Shown here: positions 52,349 through 60,790 of the stretch, one piece after another | Position numbering within the stretch: the stretch's first letter is position 1 | How the letters are laid out: the number at the start of each line of letters is the position of its first letter | NCBI GenBank assembly: GCA_942493365.1 | Contig: OW818697.1 | Coordinates: 1,116,001 to 1,180,000 of the forward strand | Direction of reading: 5' to 3' | Source of the DNA: UBA8949 sp942493365 | GTDB taxonomy: Bacteria > Bacillota > Clostridia > Saccharofermentanales > UBA5734 | Length of the DNA stretch: 64,000 nucleotides | Notes under the pieces: model-generated | What the model saw: the letters and a program-made list of their open reading frames with translations, nothing else | Told to the model about the DNA's origin: nothing | The model's database searches: none | Made by a program: the position numbers and the translations under genes

Positions 52349-55300
52349 TGAACCAGAAATCCTTCCGCAAGGACCTTTTTCGCTCGATTTTCAAATCCAA
52401 GGCTCGCTTCTTATCGATCATGGCCATCATTGCCATGGGCGTCGGTTTTTTTGCCGGCATCAAGGCCACCGAGCCGGACATGATTCTGTCGGCCGATCAA
52501 TACTACCAGCAGCACAATCTTTCGGATTTTCACATCATCTCGCCGCTGGGCTTTAGGGATGAGGACATCGCGGCGGTGCAGGCGATTGACGGAATCGAGC
52601 AAGTCCAGACCGGTTATGCCAAGGACTATTTTACAACGACCACAACCGGAACCGAATACACCACAAGGTTTTTCAGTTACGATCGGAATGATGCCGGACA
52701 GACGATGATCAACCAGCCAGCGCTGATTGATGGGCGATTGCCGGAAAAGTCTGGTGAGATCGTCATCGAGCAAGGCAAGCTGATCACCGAAAAAATCCCG
52801 CTTGGCAGTCGGATCACCGTTTCGCTCCCAGCCGACGAACAGGTCGGAGACACGCTCAAGACTGCCGTTTTCACGGTGGTCGGCCATGCTGATTCGCCGC
52901 TCTATATCAGCTTTGAACGCGGCCAGTCCAATATCGGCGATGGCTCGATCAATTTATTTGCCTATATCATCGAGACTGATTTTACGATGGAAAAGATCAC
53001 GGACCTTTACATTCGGACCACCGAATCATCCCAACTGATGGCTTATTCAGACGCCTACGCTGCTTCGATCCAGCCGATCCAGGACGTATTGGACACGTTG
53101 GGCGAGCAGACCATTGCGCTGCAAACCCAGGATTTGCGGACGGAACTGGACGATAACAAGACTGAGTTACAGGACAGCAAAACCACCGCCGAAACCGAAC
53201 TGGCTGACGGTGCGCAAAAACTGGCTGATGCGGCGCAAGCCATCCGCGACGGCGAACAGGAGCTCCTGGATCAGGACGCCCTGTACAACCAACAGCTGGC
53301 CGATCAGCGAGCTTTGCTGGATCAGGGCCTGGCCGGCGTTGCGCAGGGCAATGCGCAATATGCTGTCAACCTTGCCCTTTGGCAGCAAGGCGTGGCTGAT
53401 TATGAGGACGGCGTGATCCAATCGGATGCCGCCAAAGTCGCACTCGACCAGTCGCTTATCCAACTTGGTCAGTTGCAGGGTGCCATTGACGGCCTGACCG
53501 CGCTGCGCGCGACACTACCGGCTGACTCGCTGGTCATGACGGACACCGAGCTGGCGCTGTTCATCGCCAACGTTGACGTGTTCGCACCTGATTTGGCCGA
53601 TGTGCTGACGCTGACCTGCCACGCCGACGATCCGGCGTTGCTGGCCACCCTGACCGGCACGATCGGTCCGGCGATCGCCCAAATGGCGGCAGACAAGGCG
53701 CTTGGCCAGGCCGCCTACGATGCGGGGATGACGCAATACCAGGTGGGAGAAGTTCAATTGGCCGCAGCAAAGGCAGAATTGGACGCCAGCGAGTTGCAGC
53801 TCGATCAAGCGCGCATTCAGCTGGACCAAAGTGCCATTGACCTGGCTGCCGGCGAAGCCGCGCTGACCCAGGGTGAAAAGGTCCTGCGGCACAAACTGGC
53901 CGACGCTCGCCGCAAACTGGCCGACGCCAAGGTCGAACTGGCCGACGGCCAGGCCGAGTACGAGATGCAAAAGGCTGACGCCCTCAAGGAAATTGCCGAT
54001 GCCGAGGTCAAGATCCAGGATGCCGAGCTTGCCCTTTTGGAGATTCCCGATCACTGGTTTGTGTTGAACCGCGACAGCAATCCCGGCTACGCCGGCTACG
54101 GTGATGACGCCAATCGCATCGGGGCCGTCGCCCAGGTTTTCCCGCTGTTTTTCTTTTTGGTCGCCGCGCTGGTCTGTCTAACCACCATGACGCGCATGGT
54201 CGAGGAGGAACGCACCCAGATCGGCACCTTGAAGGCCCTGGGCTACGGGACGCTGACCATCTCATCCAAGTATCTCGTTTACTCGCTGCTGGCCAGCGTC
54301 AGCGGCTCGGTCATCGGCCTGCTGGTCGGATTCCAGCTGTTTCCGGGCGTAATCATGAAAACCTATGCCATGATGTACCGTATCCCCGTACAGCTGACAC
54401 CTTTCAATCTCGAATTCGCCACAATCGCCGTCCTGATCGCCGTCGTGACCACCACGGCCGCCGCGCTGCTGGCCACGCTGCAAGAGTTGCGGGCGGTGCC
54501 GGCGGTGCTGATGCAGGTCAAAGCCCCCAAGCCCGGCAAGCGTATTTTCCTCGAACGCATCAAGCCAATTTGGAAACGCCTGACCTTCACCCACAAGGTG
54601 ACCGCCCGCAACATTTTCCGCTACAAGGCCCGCCTGCTGATGACCGTCATCGGCATCGCCGGATGTACGTCGTTGCTATTAACCGGTTTCGGGCTGCGCG
54701 ACTCGGTCAATGCCATCATGGAAAAGCAGTTCAGCGAAATTTTTGTCTATGACGGCCTGATTGCTCTGGACACCGACAAAACCACTTCCGGCAGTGATCT
54801 GGCCGCCATCCTCGAACAGCCGGAAGTCACGGCGACGATGGATGCCCACAACGAAACCGTGACGGCTGTGGCGACTGGTGGCCGCGAGTATGAGATCAAT
54901 TTGCTGGTGCCGGATGCATCGGCTAACCTGACCGAATTCTATGACCTGCACAACCGGCTGACCAAAGCCAGGATTACGCTGCCTGCCGAAGGTGCCGTCG
55001 TCACGGAAAAACTGACCGAGCTACTCGGCATCGGCGTCGGCGATCTCATCACCTTTCGCGATGCCGACAACCGCACCTACCAGGTCAAAGTCGCCAGCAT
55101 CGCCGAAAACTACCTGACCCATTACATCTACCTATCACCGGCGGCCTTCACCGCCGCCACCTTACGCACCCCGCAGGCCAATACCGTGGTTTTCAATCTG
55201 GCTGACCCCACTGCGCTGGATAGCAAAGCCTTCAAAGAGGACCTGCTCAGCAACGAGCAAGTGCTGGTGGTCATGCTGACGCAAAATCTGGCCACCGACT

Positions 55301-55722
55301 TCAACAAAATGATCAGCAGCCTCAACTACGTGGTGCTCGTCCTGATCTTATCGGCCGGCGCGTTGGCCTTTGTTGTGCTCTACAACCTGACCAACATCAA
55401 CATCACCGAGCGCATCCGCGAGATCGCCACCATCAAAGTGCTGGGATTCCGCGACCGCGAGGTGTCGGCCTATGTTTACCGCGAAAACATGATCCTGACC
55501 TTCATCGGCACGGCGGCCGGGCTGGTGCTGGGCTTTTTCATGCACAAGTTTGTCATGGGCACCATGGAAATCGACACCATGATGTTCGGCAAAGATGTCA
55601 ACTGGACCAGCTACATTTTTTCGGTTGTCCTGACGGTGTCCTTTTCGGTCATCGTCAACATCTTCATGTATTACCATTTGCGTAAAATCAACATGGTCGA
55701 GTCCCTGAAATCGATCGAGTAG
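52342..55722 (+). CDS. FtsX-family ABC permease with long extracellular coiled coil
   Basis: About 1126 residues; ATG 52342 or ATG 52348 could be used, since AAAGGA lies 4 or 10 nt away. One helix at about 18-40 is followed by a large extracytoplasmic region; residues about 255-335 and 455-575 are strongly heptad-like coiled coil rich in Ala, Asp, Gln and Leu (for example ADARRKLADAKVELADGQAE). Then come the first FtsX domain helices (about 590-740), a second extracytoplasmic domain, and the last FtsX domain (about 995-1126) ending KINMVESLKSIE. This matches the very long FtsX permeases of Firmicutes. Confidence 0.9.
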   Translation: MVMNQKSFRKDLFRSIFKSKARFLSIMAIIAMGVGFFAGIKATEPDMILSADQYYQQHNLSDFHIISPLGFRDEDIAAVQAIDGIEQVQTGYAKDYFTTTTTGTEYTTRFFSYDRNDAGQTMINQPALIDGRLPEKSGEIVIEQGKLITEKIPLGSRITVSLPADEQVGDTLKTAVFTVVGHADSPLYISFERGQSNIGDGSINLFAYIIETDFTMEKITDLYIRTTESSQLMAYSDAYAASIQPIQDVLDTLGEQTIALQTQDLRTELDDNKTELQDSKTTAETELADGAQKLADAAQAIRDGEQELLDQDALYNQQLADQRALLDQGLAGVAQGNAQYAVNLALWQQGVADYEDGVIQSDAAKVALDQSLIQLGQLQGAIDGLTALRATLPADSLVMTDTELALFIANVDVFAPDLADVLTLTCHADDPALLATLTGTIGPAIAQMAADKALGQAAYDAGMTQYQVGEVQLAAAKAELDASELQLDQARIQLDQSAIDLAAGEAALTQGEKVLRHKLADARRKLADAKVELADGQAEYEMQKADALKEIADAEVKIQDAELALLEIPDHWFVLNRDSNPGYAGYGDDANRIGAVAQVFPLFFFLVAALVCLTTMTRMVEEERTQIGTLKALGYGTLTISSKYLVYSLLASVSGSVIGLLVGFQLFPGVIMKTYAMMYRIPVQLTPFNLEFATIAVLIAVVTTTAAALLATLQELRAVPAVLMQVKAPKPGKRIFLERIKPIWKRLTFTHKVTARNIFRYKARLLMTVIGIAGCTSLLLTGFGLRDSVNAIMEKQFSEIFVYDGLIALDTDKTTSGSDLAAILEQPEVTATMDAHNETVTAVATGGREYEINLLVPDASANLTEFYDLHNRLTKARITLPAEGAVVTEKLTELLGIGVGDLITFRDADNRTYQVKVASIAENYLTHYIYLSPAAFTAATLRTPQANTVVFNLADPTALDSKAFKEDLLSNEQVLVVMLTQNLATDFNKMISSLNYVVLVLILSAGALAFVVLYNLTNINITERIREIATIKVLGFRDREVSAYVYRENMILTFIGTAAGLVLGFFMHKFVMGTMEIDTMMFGKDVNWTSYIFSVVLTVSFSVIVNIFMYYHLRKINMVESLKSIE

Positions 55723-55730
55723 GAGGGCGT

Positions 55731-56306
55731 ATGCGAATCAGCAAAAACCCCGAAGTCCGTCGCCAGGAAATCATCGACATGGCCCGCGATCTTTTTGCAG
55801 CGCAGGGGGTCGGCAAGACCTCAATGACCGAAATCGCGCAGATGGCGGGCATTGCCAAAGGCCTGATCTATTATTATTTTCCCTCCAAAGAAAAATTGGT
55901 TGACGCGGTGGTCGAACAGATCGTCATGGGCTTCGATCAGGCCCTGGACGGCATCGTTCATCAAATCGATCTCGATTTTTTCGGCAAACTGACCGGCATC
56001 CTGGCGATCTATTTTGCCATGTTCGAGAACACCCCGCTCCTGATGCAGCTGACCCCTGCCGATGCCAGTGTGCTGATCCTGCTGCGCGATCGCATGTCAG
56101 CATCGGCCTTCGGCCATGCGCGGACGTTGCTGCAGGCTGGCATCGCGCAAAAGCTGATCACGATTGAATATCCTGAATACACGCTGAAAATGCTGATTAC
56201 TGGTCTGGGTGATCTCTTTCTTGAGGGCATCCGCGACCCGCGCATTCACACCACCCTGATCGAACAGGCCATCGGCTTGCCCAAAGGACGGCTGTGTTTC
56301 GATTGA
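55731..56306 (+). CDS. TetR/AcrR family regulator
   Basis: 191 residues with an N-terminal helix-turn-helix: RRQEIIDMARDLFAAQGVGKTSMTEIAQMAGIAKGLIYYYFPSKEKL is a textbook TetR DNA-binding domain. The C-terminal ligand domain is divergent. It starts 8 nt after the permease gene, with GGAGGG, so it is the third gene of the operon and most likely binds the palindrome at 51605. The ligand is unknown but may be the transported compound. Confidence 0.92.
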   Translation: MRISKNPEVRRQEIIDMARDLFAAQGVGKTSMTEIAQMAGIAKGLIYYYFPSKEKLVDAVVEQIVMGFDQALDGIVHQIDLDFFGKLTGILAIYFAMFENTPLLMQLTPADASVLILLRDRMSASAFGHARTLLQAGIAQKLITIEYPEYTLKMLITGLGDLFLEGIRDPRIHTTLIEQAIGLPKGRLCFD

Positions 56307-56312
56307 AACCGA

Positions 56313-56945
56313 TCAACGGCCGTTTTTGCCCTTGAGGTAAAGAATGGCCAATTGGGTGCGGTCGCGCAGGCCCAATTTGTCGAGAATGACGGTCAGGTTG
56401 TTGCGTACGGTGCCCTCGCTGACGTGCAGGCGGGTGGCGATCTCCTTGTTGTTCAGCCCCTCGGCGACCAACTCGATGATTTCAACTTCCTTGCTGCGAA
56501 TATCAAACCGGGAAAAATCCGGTTCGCCGCCACCGGCGATCAGAGACGGAATTTTGGCCATGATGTTTTCGCCGAAAACATTTTGACCAGCCTGAATGGC
56601 CTTGAGGGCCGGCACAATGCTCTCGAAATGTTGTTTGAGGATGTAACCGCGCGCGCCCATGCGCAGGGCTTTGATGATGTAGTCGTCATCGGCAAAAGTG
56701 GTCAGAAACAGCACCTGCGCCTGCGCGTGGCGGGCGAGGATGGTTTCACCGGCATCCAGGCCGCTCATCGGCTGCATGCGGATGTCCATCAGCACGATGT
56801 CGGGTAGCAACTGGTCGTAGAGCCGGATCGCCGCCTGCCCGTCGCTGCCGGTGCCGATGACGGCAAAATCGCTATCGGCCTCGACAATGGTCTTCAAGGA
56901 GGACACAACCAGGGGGTCGTCATCGATCAGCAAAATCTTGATCAT
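56313..56945 (-). CDS. NarL/LuxR-type response regulator
   Basis: 210 residues: receiver domain with phospho-acceptor Asp54 (DIVLMDIRM), acidic LLIDDDP pocket, and conserved Lys in ARGYILKQHF; then a LuxR-type helix-turn-helix in the last 65 residues (SKEVEIIELVAEGLNNKEIATRLHVSEGTVRNNLTVILDKLGLRDRTQLA). Its start overlaps the kinase stop by 4 nt. The likely target is the ABC-2 exporter at 58710, by proximity. Confidence 0.94.
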   Translation of the reverse strand: MIKILLIDDDPLVVSSLKTIVEADSDFAVIGTGSDGQAAIRLYDQLLPDIVLMDIRMQPMSGLDAGETILARHAQAQVLFLTTFADDDYIIKALRMGARGYILKQHFESIVPALKAIQAGQNVFGENIMAKIPSLIAGGGEPDFSRFDIRSKEVEIIELVAEGLNNKEIATRLHVSEGTVRNNLTVILDKLGLRDRTQLAILYLKGKNGR

Positions 56946-58039
56946 GCTTGCGCTTGCTCCATTCTGTCTGTTTTGGGGACGGTGATAAAAATGACGAAAC
57001 CGACGGTGCTGCTGATGTTGAGCAGGCCGCCGAGGCTGGCGACGCGCTCGGCGATGCTTTTAAGACCAATGCCCTCATCATTTCGCGACAGCTTAGACTT
57101 GGCGGCGCCGATGCCGTTGTCGCGGATGATCAGCTGGTAAAAGCCGGGGTGTTCGCGCAGGACGACGACCGCTGAGGTGGCCTGTGAATGATGGATGATG
57201 TTGGCCAGCGCTTCGCGGATGATGGCCAAAAAAGCGTACTTGGTCTTGATGTCAGGGCTGTGCTCGACATCGAATTCGAGCTTGAGTGGGCAGAAGTCGA
57301 AGCCGTCGGTCAGCGCGCGCACCTCGGCGTTGAGATCAATCGATTGATCGTGCAGATCGTGCAAGCTTGTGCGAATGCTGTCCATGCCCTCGGTCAGGGT
57401 GTCTTTAAGGGTGTGTAAGCTCTGCCGCGTCGGCTCCTCGTGGCTGGAGGCGATCATCGCCCCGGTCACCAGAATCGCCCGTGTCAGCAGGTGGCCGACA
57501 TTGTCATGAATCTCGCGAGCGATGCGATTGCGCTCGTTGAGCGTGGCCAGATTGACCTCGTAATCCTGCCGCTCCAGCAGTTCGCGGTTTTTTGACTCCA
57601 GCTGCAGCAGCGTTTCGCGGGCTGAGTCCCGCACCGAAGCCGACTCCAGCTTGAGACGCTGCAGCGATTGTGAGCGAACCTTCATAAACCACACCAGCAG
57701 GATAATCAGCGCAATTTGGATGAACAGATAGGACACACTGCTGAGTCCGTAGAAGATCAGCGGGATCAAGGCCAGCGCAGCGGCTGGTGCCGCTCGTTGA
57801 CCAAATAAATCAAAGCAGAGCAGCGGCAGGAAATAGACGAACTGGACATCGACCAGGCTGGCGACAATCATCGTCGCGAGAATACCCACCCGAACCCAGT
57901 TGCGGTCGAAGTAAGTATTGAGGGCACTGGCTGTGATGCTGGCGATGACCGGCACGACAACGTACAGCCCATGAGCGTCGGGAATGTAAAAGGTCAGGCA
58001 AACGATGAAGATGATGGTTTTGTCCAGCAGCTGACTCAT
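56942..58039 (-). CDS. Sensor histidine kinase (HisKA_3 type)
   Basis: 365 residues. About five helices in the first 120 residues form a compact membrane sensor without an extracellular domain. A coiled linker leads to the dimerisation domain with His178 in NRIAREIHDNVGHLL, and an ATPase domain with N box REALANIIHHSQA and G boxes DNGIG and GIGLKSIAERV. It phosphorylates the LuxR-type regulator encoded with it. Small sensors of this type usually answer to membrane stress or cell-wall drugs. Confidence 0.92.
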   Translation of the reverse strand: MSQLLDKTIIFIVCLTFYIPDAHGLYVVVPVIASITASALNTYFDRNWVRVGILATMIVASLVDVQFVYFLPLLCFDLFGQRAAPAAALALIPLIFYGLSSVSYLFIQIALIILLVWFMKVRSQSLQRLKLESASVRDSARETLLQLESKNRELLERQDYEVNLATLNERNRIAREIHDNVGHLLTRAILVTGAMIASSHEEPTRQSLHTLKDTLTEGMDSIRTSLHDLHDQSIDLNAEVRALTDGFDFCPLKLEFDVEHSPDIKTKYAFLAIIREALANIIHHSQATSAVVVLREHPGFYQLIIRDNGIGAAKSKLSRNDEGIGLKSIAERVASLGGLLNISSTVGFVIFITVPKTDRMEQAQA

Positions 58040-58082
58040 GGTCGGCCTCCTTCAACTCAGATAATGACAGTTTATCATATTC

Positions 58083-58197
58083 GACGAAAGACGAAAGATG
58101 AAAGATGAAAGACGAAAGATGAAAGACGAAAGATGAAAGATGAAAGATGGTGGAATGATAATCCTTTCATTTCTCATCCGACTCATCACCATTTAGC
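58083..58197 (+). repeat. Composite repeat copy I
   Basis: Nine 7-bp units GACGAAA/GATGAAA at 58083-58145, then the head GGTGGAATGATAATCC at 58149-58164, then a second motif CATCCGACTCATCACCAT that recurs in copy H. It lies upstream of the kinase gene. Confidence 0.85.
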
Positions 58198-58344
58198 ACA
58201 AGCGTTGGCAAGCTCAAATTTTTATCAGAAACATCTCAAATTTCGTATTTATCATATAGCCTGAATGTTCTATCTCAAATAAAATACAGAATGCACAGGA
58301 TATCACAAAGGCGGTACACCTTCTTGATGAGGAGGTGATGCTTG

Positions 58345-58419
58345 ATGGAATATTTAGTCGCGTTGTACCTGATCATCTTGATCAGTACAGTTCTGCTGAA
58401 TAGATCAAAAAAGCAATAA
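58345..58419 (+). CDS. 24-residue hydrophobic peptide, candidate type I toxin
   Basis: A strong AGGAGGTGA site at 58330-58338 lies 6 nt before the ATG. The peptide begins MEYLVALYLIILISTVLL, a single membrane helix, and ends in a basic tail NRSKKQ, the profile of Fst/TxpA-like toxins. A minus-strand promoter and terminator define an antisense RNA over its 3' end, and a 13-bp inverted repeat can pair the mRNA ends. No clear promoter for the peptide itself was found. No sequence family is recognised; the call rests on locus architecture. Confidence 0.6.
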   Translation: MEYLVALYLIILISTVLLNRSKKQ

Positions 58420-58493
58420 CCGCCGAGTAGCAGCTCGACGGTTACTTAGGTAAACTAAGAAACTATTCCGGATATCGCTCGACGTGATATCCT
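58405..58493 (-). ncRNA. Candidate antisense antitoxin RNA, about 89 nt
   Basis: Minus-strand promoter TTGCAT (58528-58523), 17 bp, TATAAT (58505-58500) predicts a start near 58493. A hairpin at 58444-58417 (TAACCG/CGGTTA outer, CGAG/CTCG inner pairing) is followed on the minus strand by TTGCTTTTTT, an intrinsic terminator ending near 58405. The RNA would be complementary to the 3' end of the peptide ORF and its downstream region. Confidence 0.55.
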
Positions 58494-58503
58494 GTGTTTA
58501 TTA
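58470..58503 (+). terminator. Terminator of the toxin-like mRNA
   Basis: 7-bp stem GGATATC/GATATCC (58470-58492) followed by TGTGTTTATTA. The octamer GCTCGACG in its loop also occurs at 58433-58440. Confidence 0.55.
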
Positions 58504-58528
58504 TAAACCTGCAGTATCAAAAATGCAA
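58500..58528 (-). promoter_or_regulatory. Promoter of the antisense RNA
   Basis: TTGCAT and TATAAT on the minus strand with exact 17-bp spacing. Confidence 0.65.
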
Positions 58529-58531
58529 CAA

Positions 58532-58589
58532 GGAATGATAATCTTTCACCTTTCACCCTTCACCTTTCATCCGACTCATTACCATGACA
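58532..58589 (+). repeat. Composite repeat copy H
   Basis: Head GGAATGATAATC at 58532-58543, then heptamers TTTCACC, TTTCACC, CTTCACC, then CATCCGACTCATTACCAT. Copies H and I share both motifs but differ in where the heptamers lie. From here to the ABC gene at 58710 I see no further gene. Confidence 0.8.
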
Positions 58590-58709
58590 AATGTCATGCT
58601 GTGTCCCAAAATTCACGCGAAAATCAGGAGGATGCTCACTGTTTGTCTGCGCATGGGTTTGGCAGAATAAGGCCATAAGCAATGGATAAGCAAACAAGGA
58701 GGACTTCCC

Positions 58710-59642
58710 ATGATCGTGAAAGTGAACAATCTCGTCAAACGTTACGGCGACCTGATCGCCCTCGACCATTTTAACCTAGAAGTCGAACAGGGTGAAATCT
58801 TCGGCCTCTTGGGGCCCAATGGTTCGGGCAAAACCACCGCCATCAACTGCATGCTAGCCCTTTTGAAGTTCAGCAAGGGCGAGATCGAGCTGTTTGGCAA
58901 GACCATGTCGCCGGAGGCCTACGACCTTAAACGCGACATCGGCATCGTCATGCAAAACGTCGCCGTTTTCGACGAGCTGACGGTTTACGAGAACATCGAT
59001 TATTTCTGCGGCCTGTACATCGACGACAAAAAGACACGCCGCGGGCTGGTCGAGGAGGCCATCACCTTTGTCGGGCTGGAAGATTTCCGCAAATTCTACC
59101 CCAAAAAACTCAGCGGCGGCCTGCTGCGCCGCCTCAACATCGCCTGCGGCATCGCCCACAAGCCCAAGCTGATCTTCATGGACGAGCCGACCGTCGCCGT
59201 TGACCCGCAAAGCCGCAACAGCATCCTCGAGGGCATCAAGGCCTTGAACCGCGGCGGCGCGACCGTCATCTACACCTCGCATTATATGGAAGAAGTCGAG
59301 CAGATTTGCAGCCGCATTGCCATCATGGACAAGGGCAAAATCGTGGCAGCCGGCACCTGCGATGAGCTCAAGAACAGCATCCGCGCCGGCGAAAAAATCA
59401 CGGCCGAAATCCTCGGCGCTTACCCCGAGTTGGCCGAGCAGGTCGCCAGCTTGCCGCATGTTGTGTCGGTCGAATACAACGAGCCGATGCTGGAAATCAA
59501 GTCCGAGCACAAATACAACAACATCACCAGCGTGCTCGAGCTTTTCCGTGACAAGGAAATCGCCTATGGCCGCCTGAACTGCGAATTGCCCACTTTGAAC
59601 GATGTCTTTCTCGAAATTACCGGCAAGGAATTGCGCGATTAA
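58710..59642 (+). CDS. ABC-2 transporter ATP-binding protein
   Basis: 310 residues: Walker A GPNGSGKTT, signature LSGGLLRRLNIACG (a variant of LSGGQ), Walker B LIFMDEPTVAVDP, and a C-terminal extension with VVSVEYNEPMLEIK. It drives the two permeases that follow after 11 nt and by overlap. With the two-component genes upstream it resembles drug or peptide export and resistance systems. Confidence 0.92.
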   Translation: MIVKVNNLVKRYGDLIALDHFNLEVEQGEIFGLLGPNGSGKTTAINCMLALLKFSKGEIELFGKTMSPEAYDLKRDIGIVMQNVAVFDELTVYENIDYFCGLYIDDKKTRRGLVEEAITFVGLEDFRKFYPKKLSGGLLRRLNIACGIAHKPKLIFMDEPTVAVDPQSRNSILEGIKALNRGGATVIYTSHYMEEVEQICSRIAIMDKGKIVAAGTCDELKNSIRAGEKITAEILGAYPELAEQVASLPHVVSVEYNEPMLEIKSEHKYNNITSVLELFRDKEIAYGRLNCELPTLNDVFLEITGKELRD

Positions 59643-59653
59643 GGAGGTCCGAT

Positions 59654-60790
59654 ATGCTCAAGCGAATCTACATCACCCGCCTGAAATGCTCGATCCGCGA
59701 TCGGCAAATGATCTTTTGGACGATGCTGTTCCCGGTCTTGCTGTCGATCCTGTTCGGTATGGCCTTCAGCAATCTGAACGCAATCGACAATTTTCATGCC
59801 ATCCCGATCGCCGTCGTTGATAATGACGCCTACAAGACTGATGCCAATCTGCAGGGCGCGCTGGCATCGGCCAGCGGTCAGTCAGACAGTCTCTTTATCC
59901 TGCAAAAGCTAAGCGCTGCGGACGCCGCCGCCGCGCTCAAGGACAAGTCGATCATTGGCTTCCTCGTACCGGGCGAAACCCTTGAGGTCGTCGTGGCCGA
60001 ATCCGGCATCAACCAGACTGTGCTGGGCATTTTTGCCGATGAATACCTGCAGCTGACCGCCACCTTCAAATCGATCGTCATGCTCAACCCAGCGGCGCTG
60101 CAAACCCTTGGCGACCGCATCGGACAGCGGATCGATCTCTTGCAGACGCAAAATCCCGGCGCCGCCAACCCCAACAACACGCTGGTCTACTTTTACGCCC
60201 TGATCGCCATGGCGGCCCTCTACGGCGGCTTCTGGGGCATGAAGGAAGTCAGCGCCGTTCAGGCCAACCAGTCGCCACAGGCGGCGCGCCTCAACCTGGC
60301 ACCTGTTCACAAACTCAAGGTTTTCGGAGCATCATTGCTTGCGGCCTTTACCGTGCATTTTGCCACCATTCTGGTTCTGATCGCTTTTCTCAACGTGGTG
60401 ATCAAGGTCGATTTCGGCAATCGCATCGGCTACGTCCTGATCGCCTGCTTCGCCGGTAGCCTGCTCGGCATCATGCTTGGCGCGCTGGTCGGCGCGTTGG
60501 TCAAGGGCGGAGAGGGCATCAAGGTCGCCATTCTGATCAGCGTCTCGATGTTCTGCTCATTCTTCGCCGGCATGATGAATGTCGAAATCAAGTACATCGT
60601 CTCGACCAACGTACCGTTTATGCGCTACATCAACCCAGCTAACCTCGTAGCCGACGCCTTTTACTCGCTTTATTACTATGAAGGCTATAGTCGCTTTTTC
60701 CTGAACATCGGCCTAATGGCCGCCATGATCGTCGTATTTTTCCTGGCCGTCTATTTCGTTTTGAGGAGGCAGCGCTATGCAAGTCTTTAA
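59654..60790 (+). CDS. ABC-2 type permease
   Basis: 378 residues: cytoplasmic N-terminus, helix 1 near 22-42, an extracytoplasmic domain of about 130 residues, then five helices from about 175 on, the standard long ABC-2 permease (ABC2_membrane_3). AAGGAGG precedes the ATG. It overlaps the next permease gene by 14 nt, so the two are made together and probably form a heterodimer. Confidence 0.88.
   Translation: MLKRIYITRLKCSIRDRQMIFWTMLFPVLLSILFGMAFSNLNAIDNFHAIPIAVVDNDAYKTDANLQGALASASGQSDSLFILQKLSAADAAAALKDKSIIGFLVPGETLEVVVAESGINQTVLGIFADEYLQLTATFKSIVMLNPAALQTLGDRIGQRIDLLQTQNPGAANPNNTLVYFYALIAMAALYGGFWGMKEVSAVQANQSPQAARLNLAPVHKLKVFGASLLAAFTVHFATILVLIAFLNVVIKVDFGNRIGYVLIACFAGSLLGIMLGALVGALVKGGEGIKVAILISVSMFCSFFAGMMNVEIKYIVSTNVPFMRYINPANLVADAFYSLYYYEGYSRFFLNIGLMAAMIVVFFLAVYFVLRRQRYASL

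Larger units (their letters stand above)
58294..58496. repeat. 13-bp inverted repeat flanking the small toxin-like ORF
   Basis: CACAGGATATCAC at 58294-58306 and its exact complement GTGATATCCTGTG at 58484-58496. In the mRNA of the small ORF these would pair the 5' and 3' ends; the 3' copy overlaps an alternative local hairpin at 58470-58492. Confidence 0.85.

Noticed and set aside
58294..58496. Toxin-like locus read as a miniature transposon with 13-bp ends
   Set aside because: No target duplication is seen and the opposed promoter plus terminators are better explained by a sense-antisense RNA pair, though this is not excluded.
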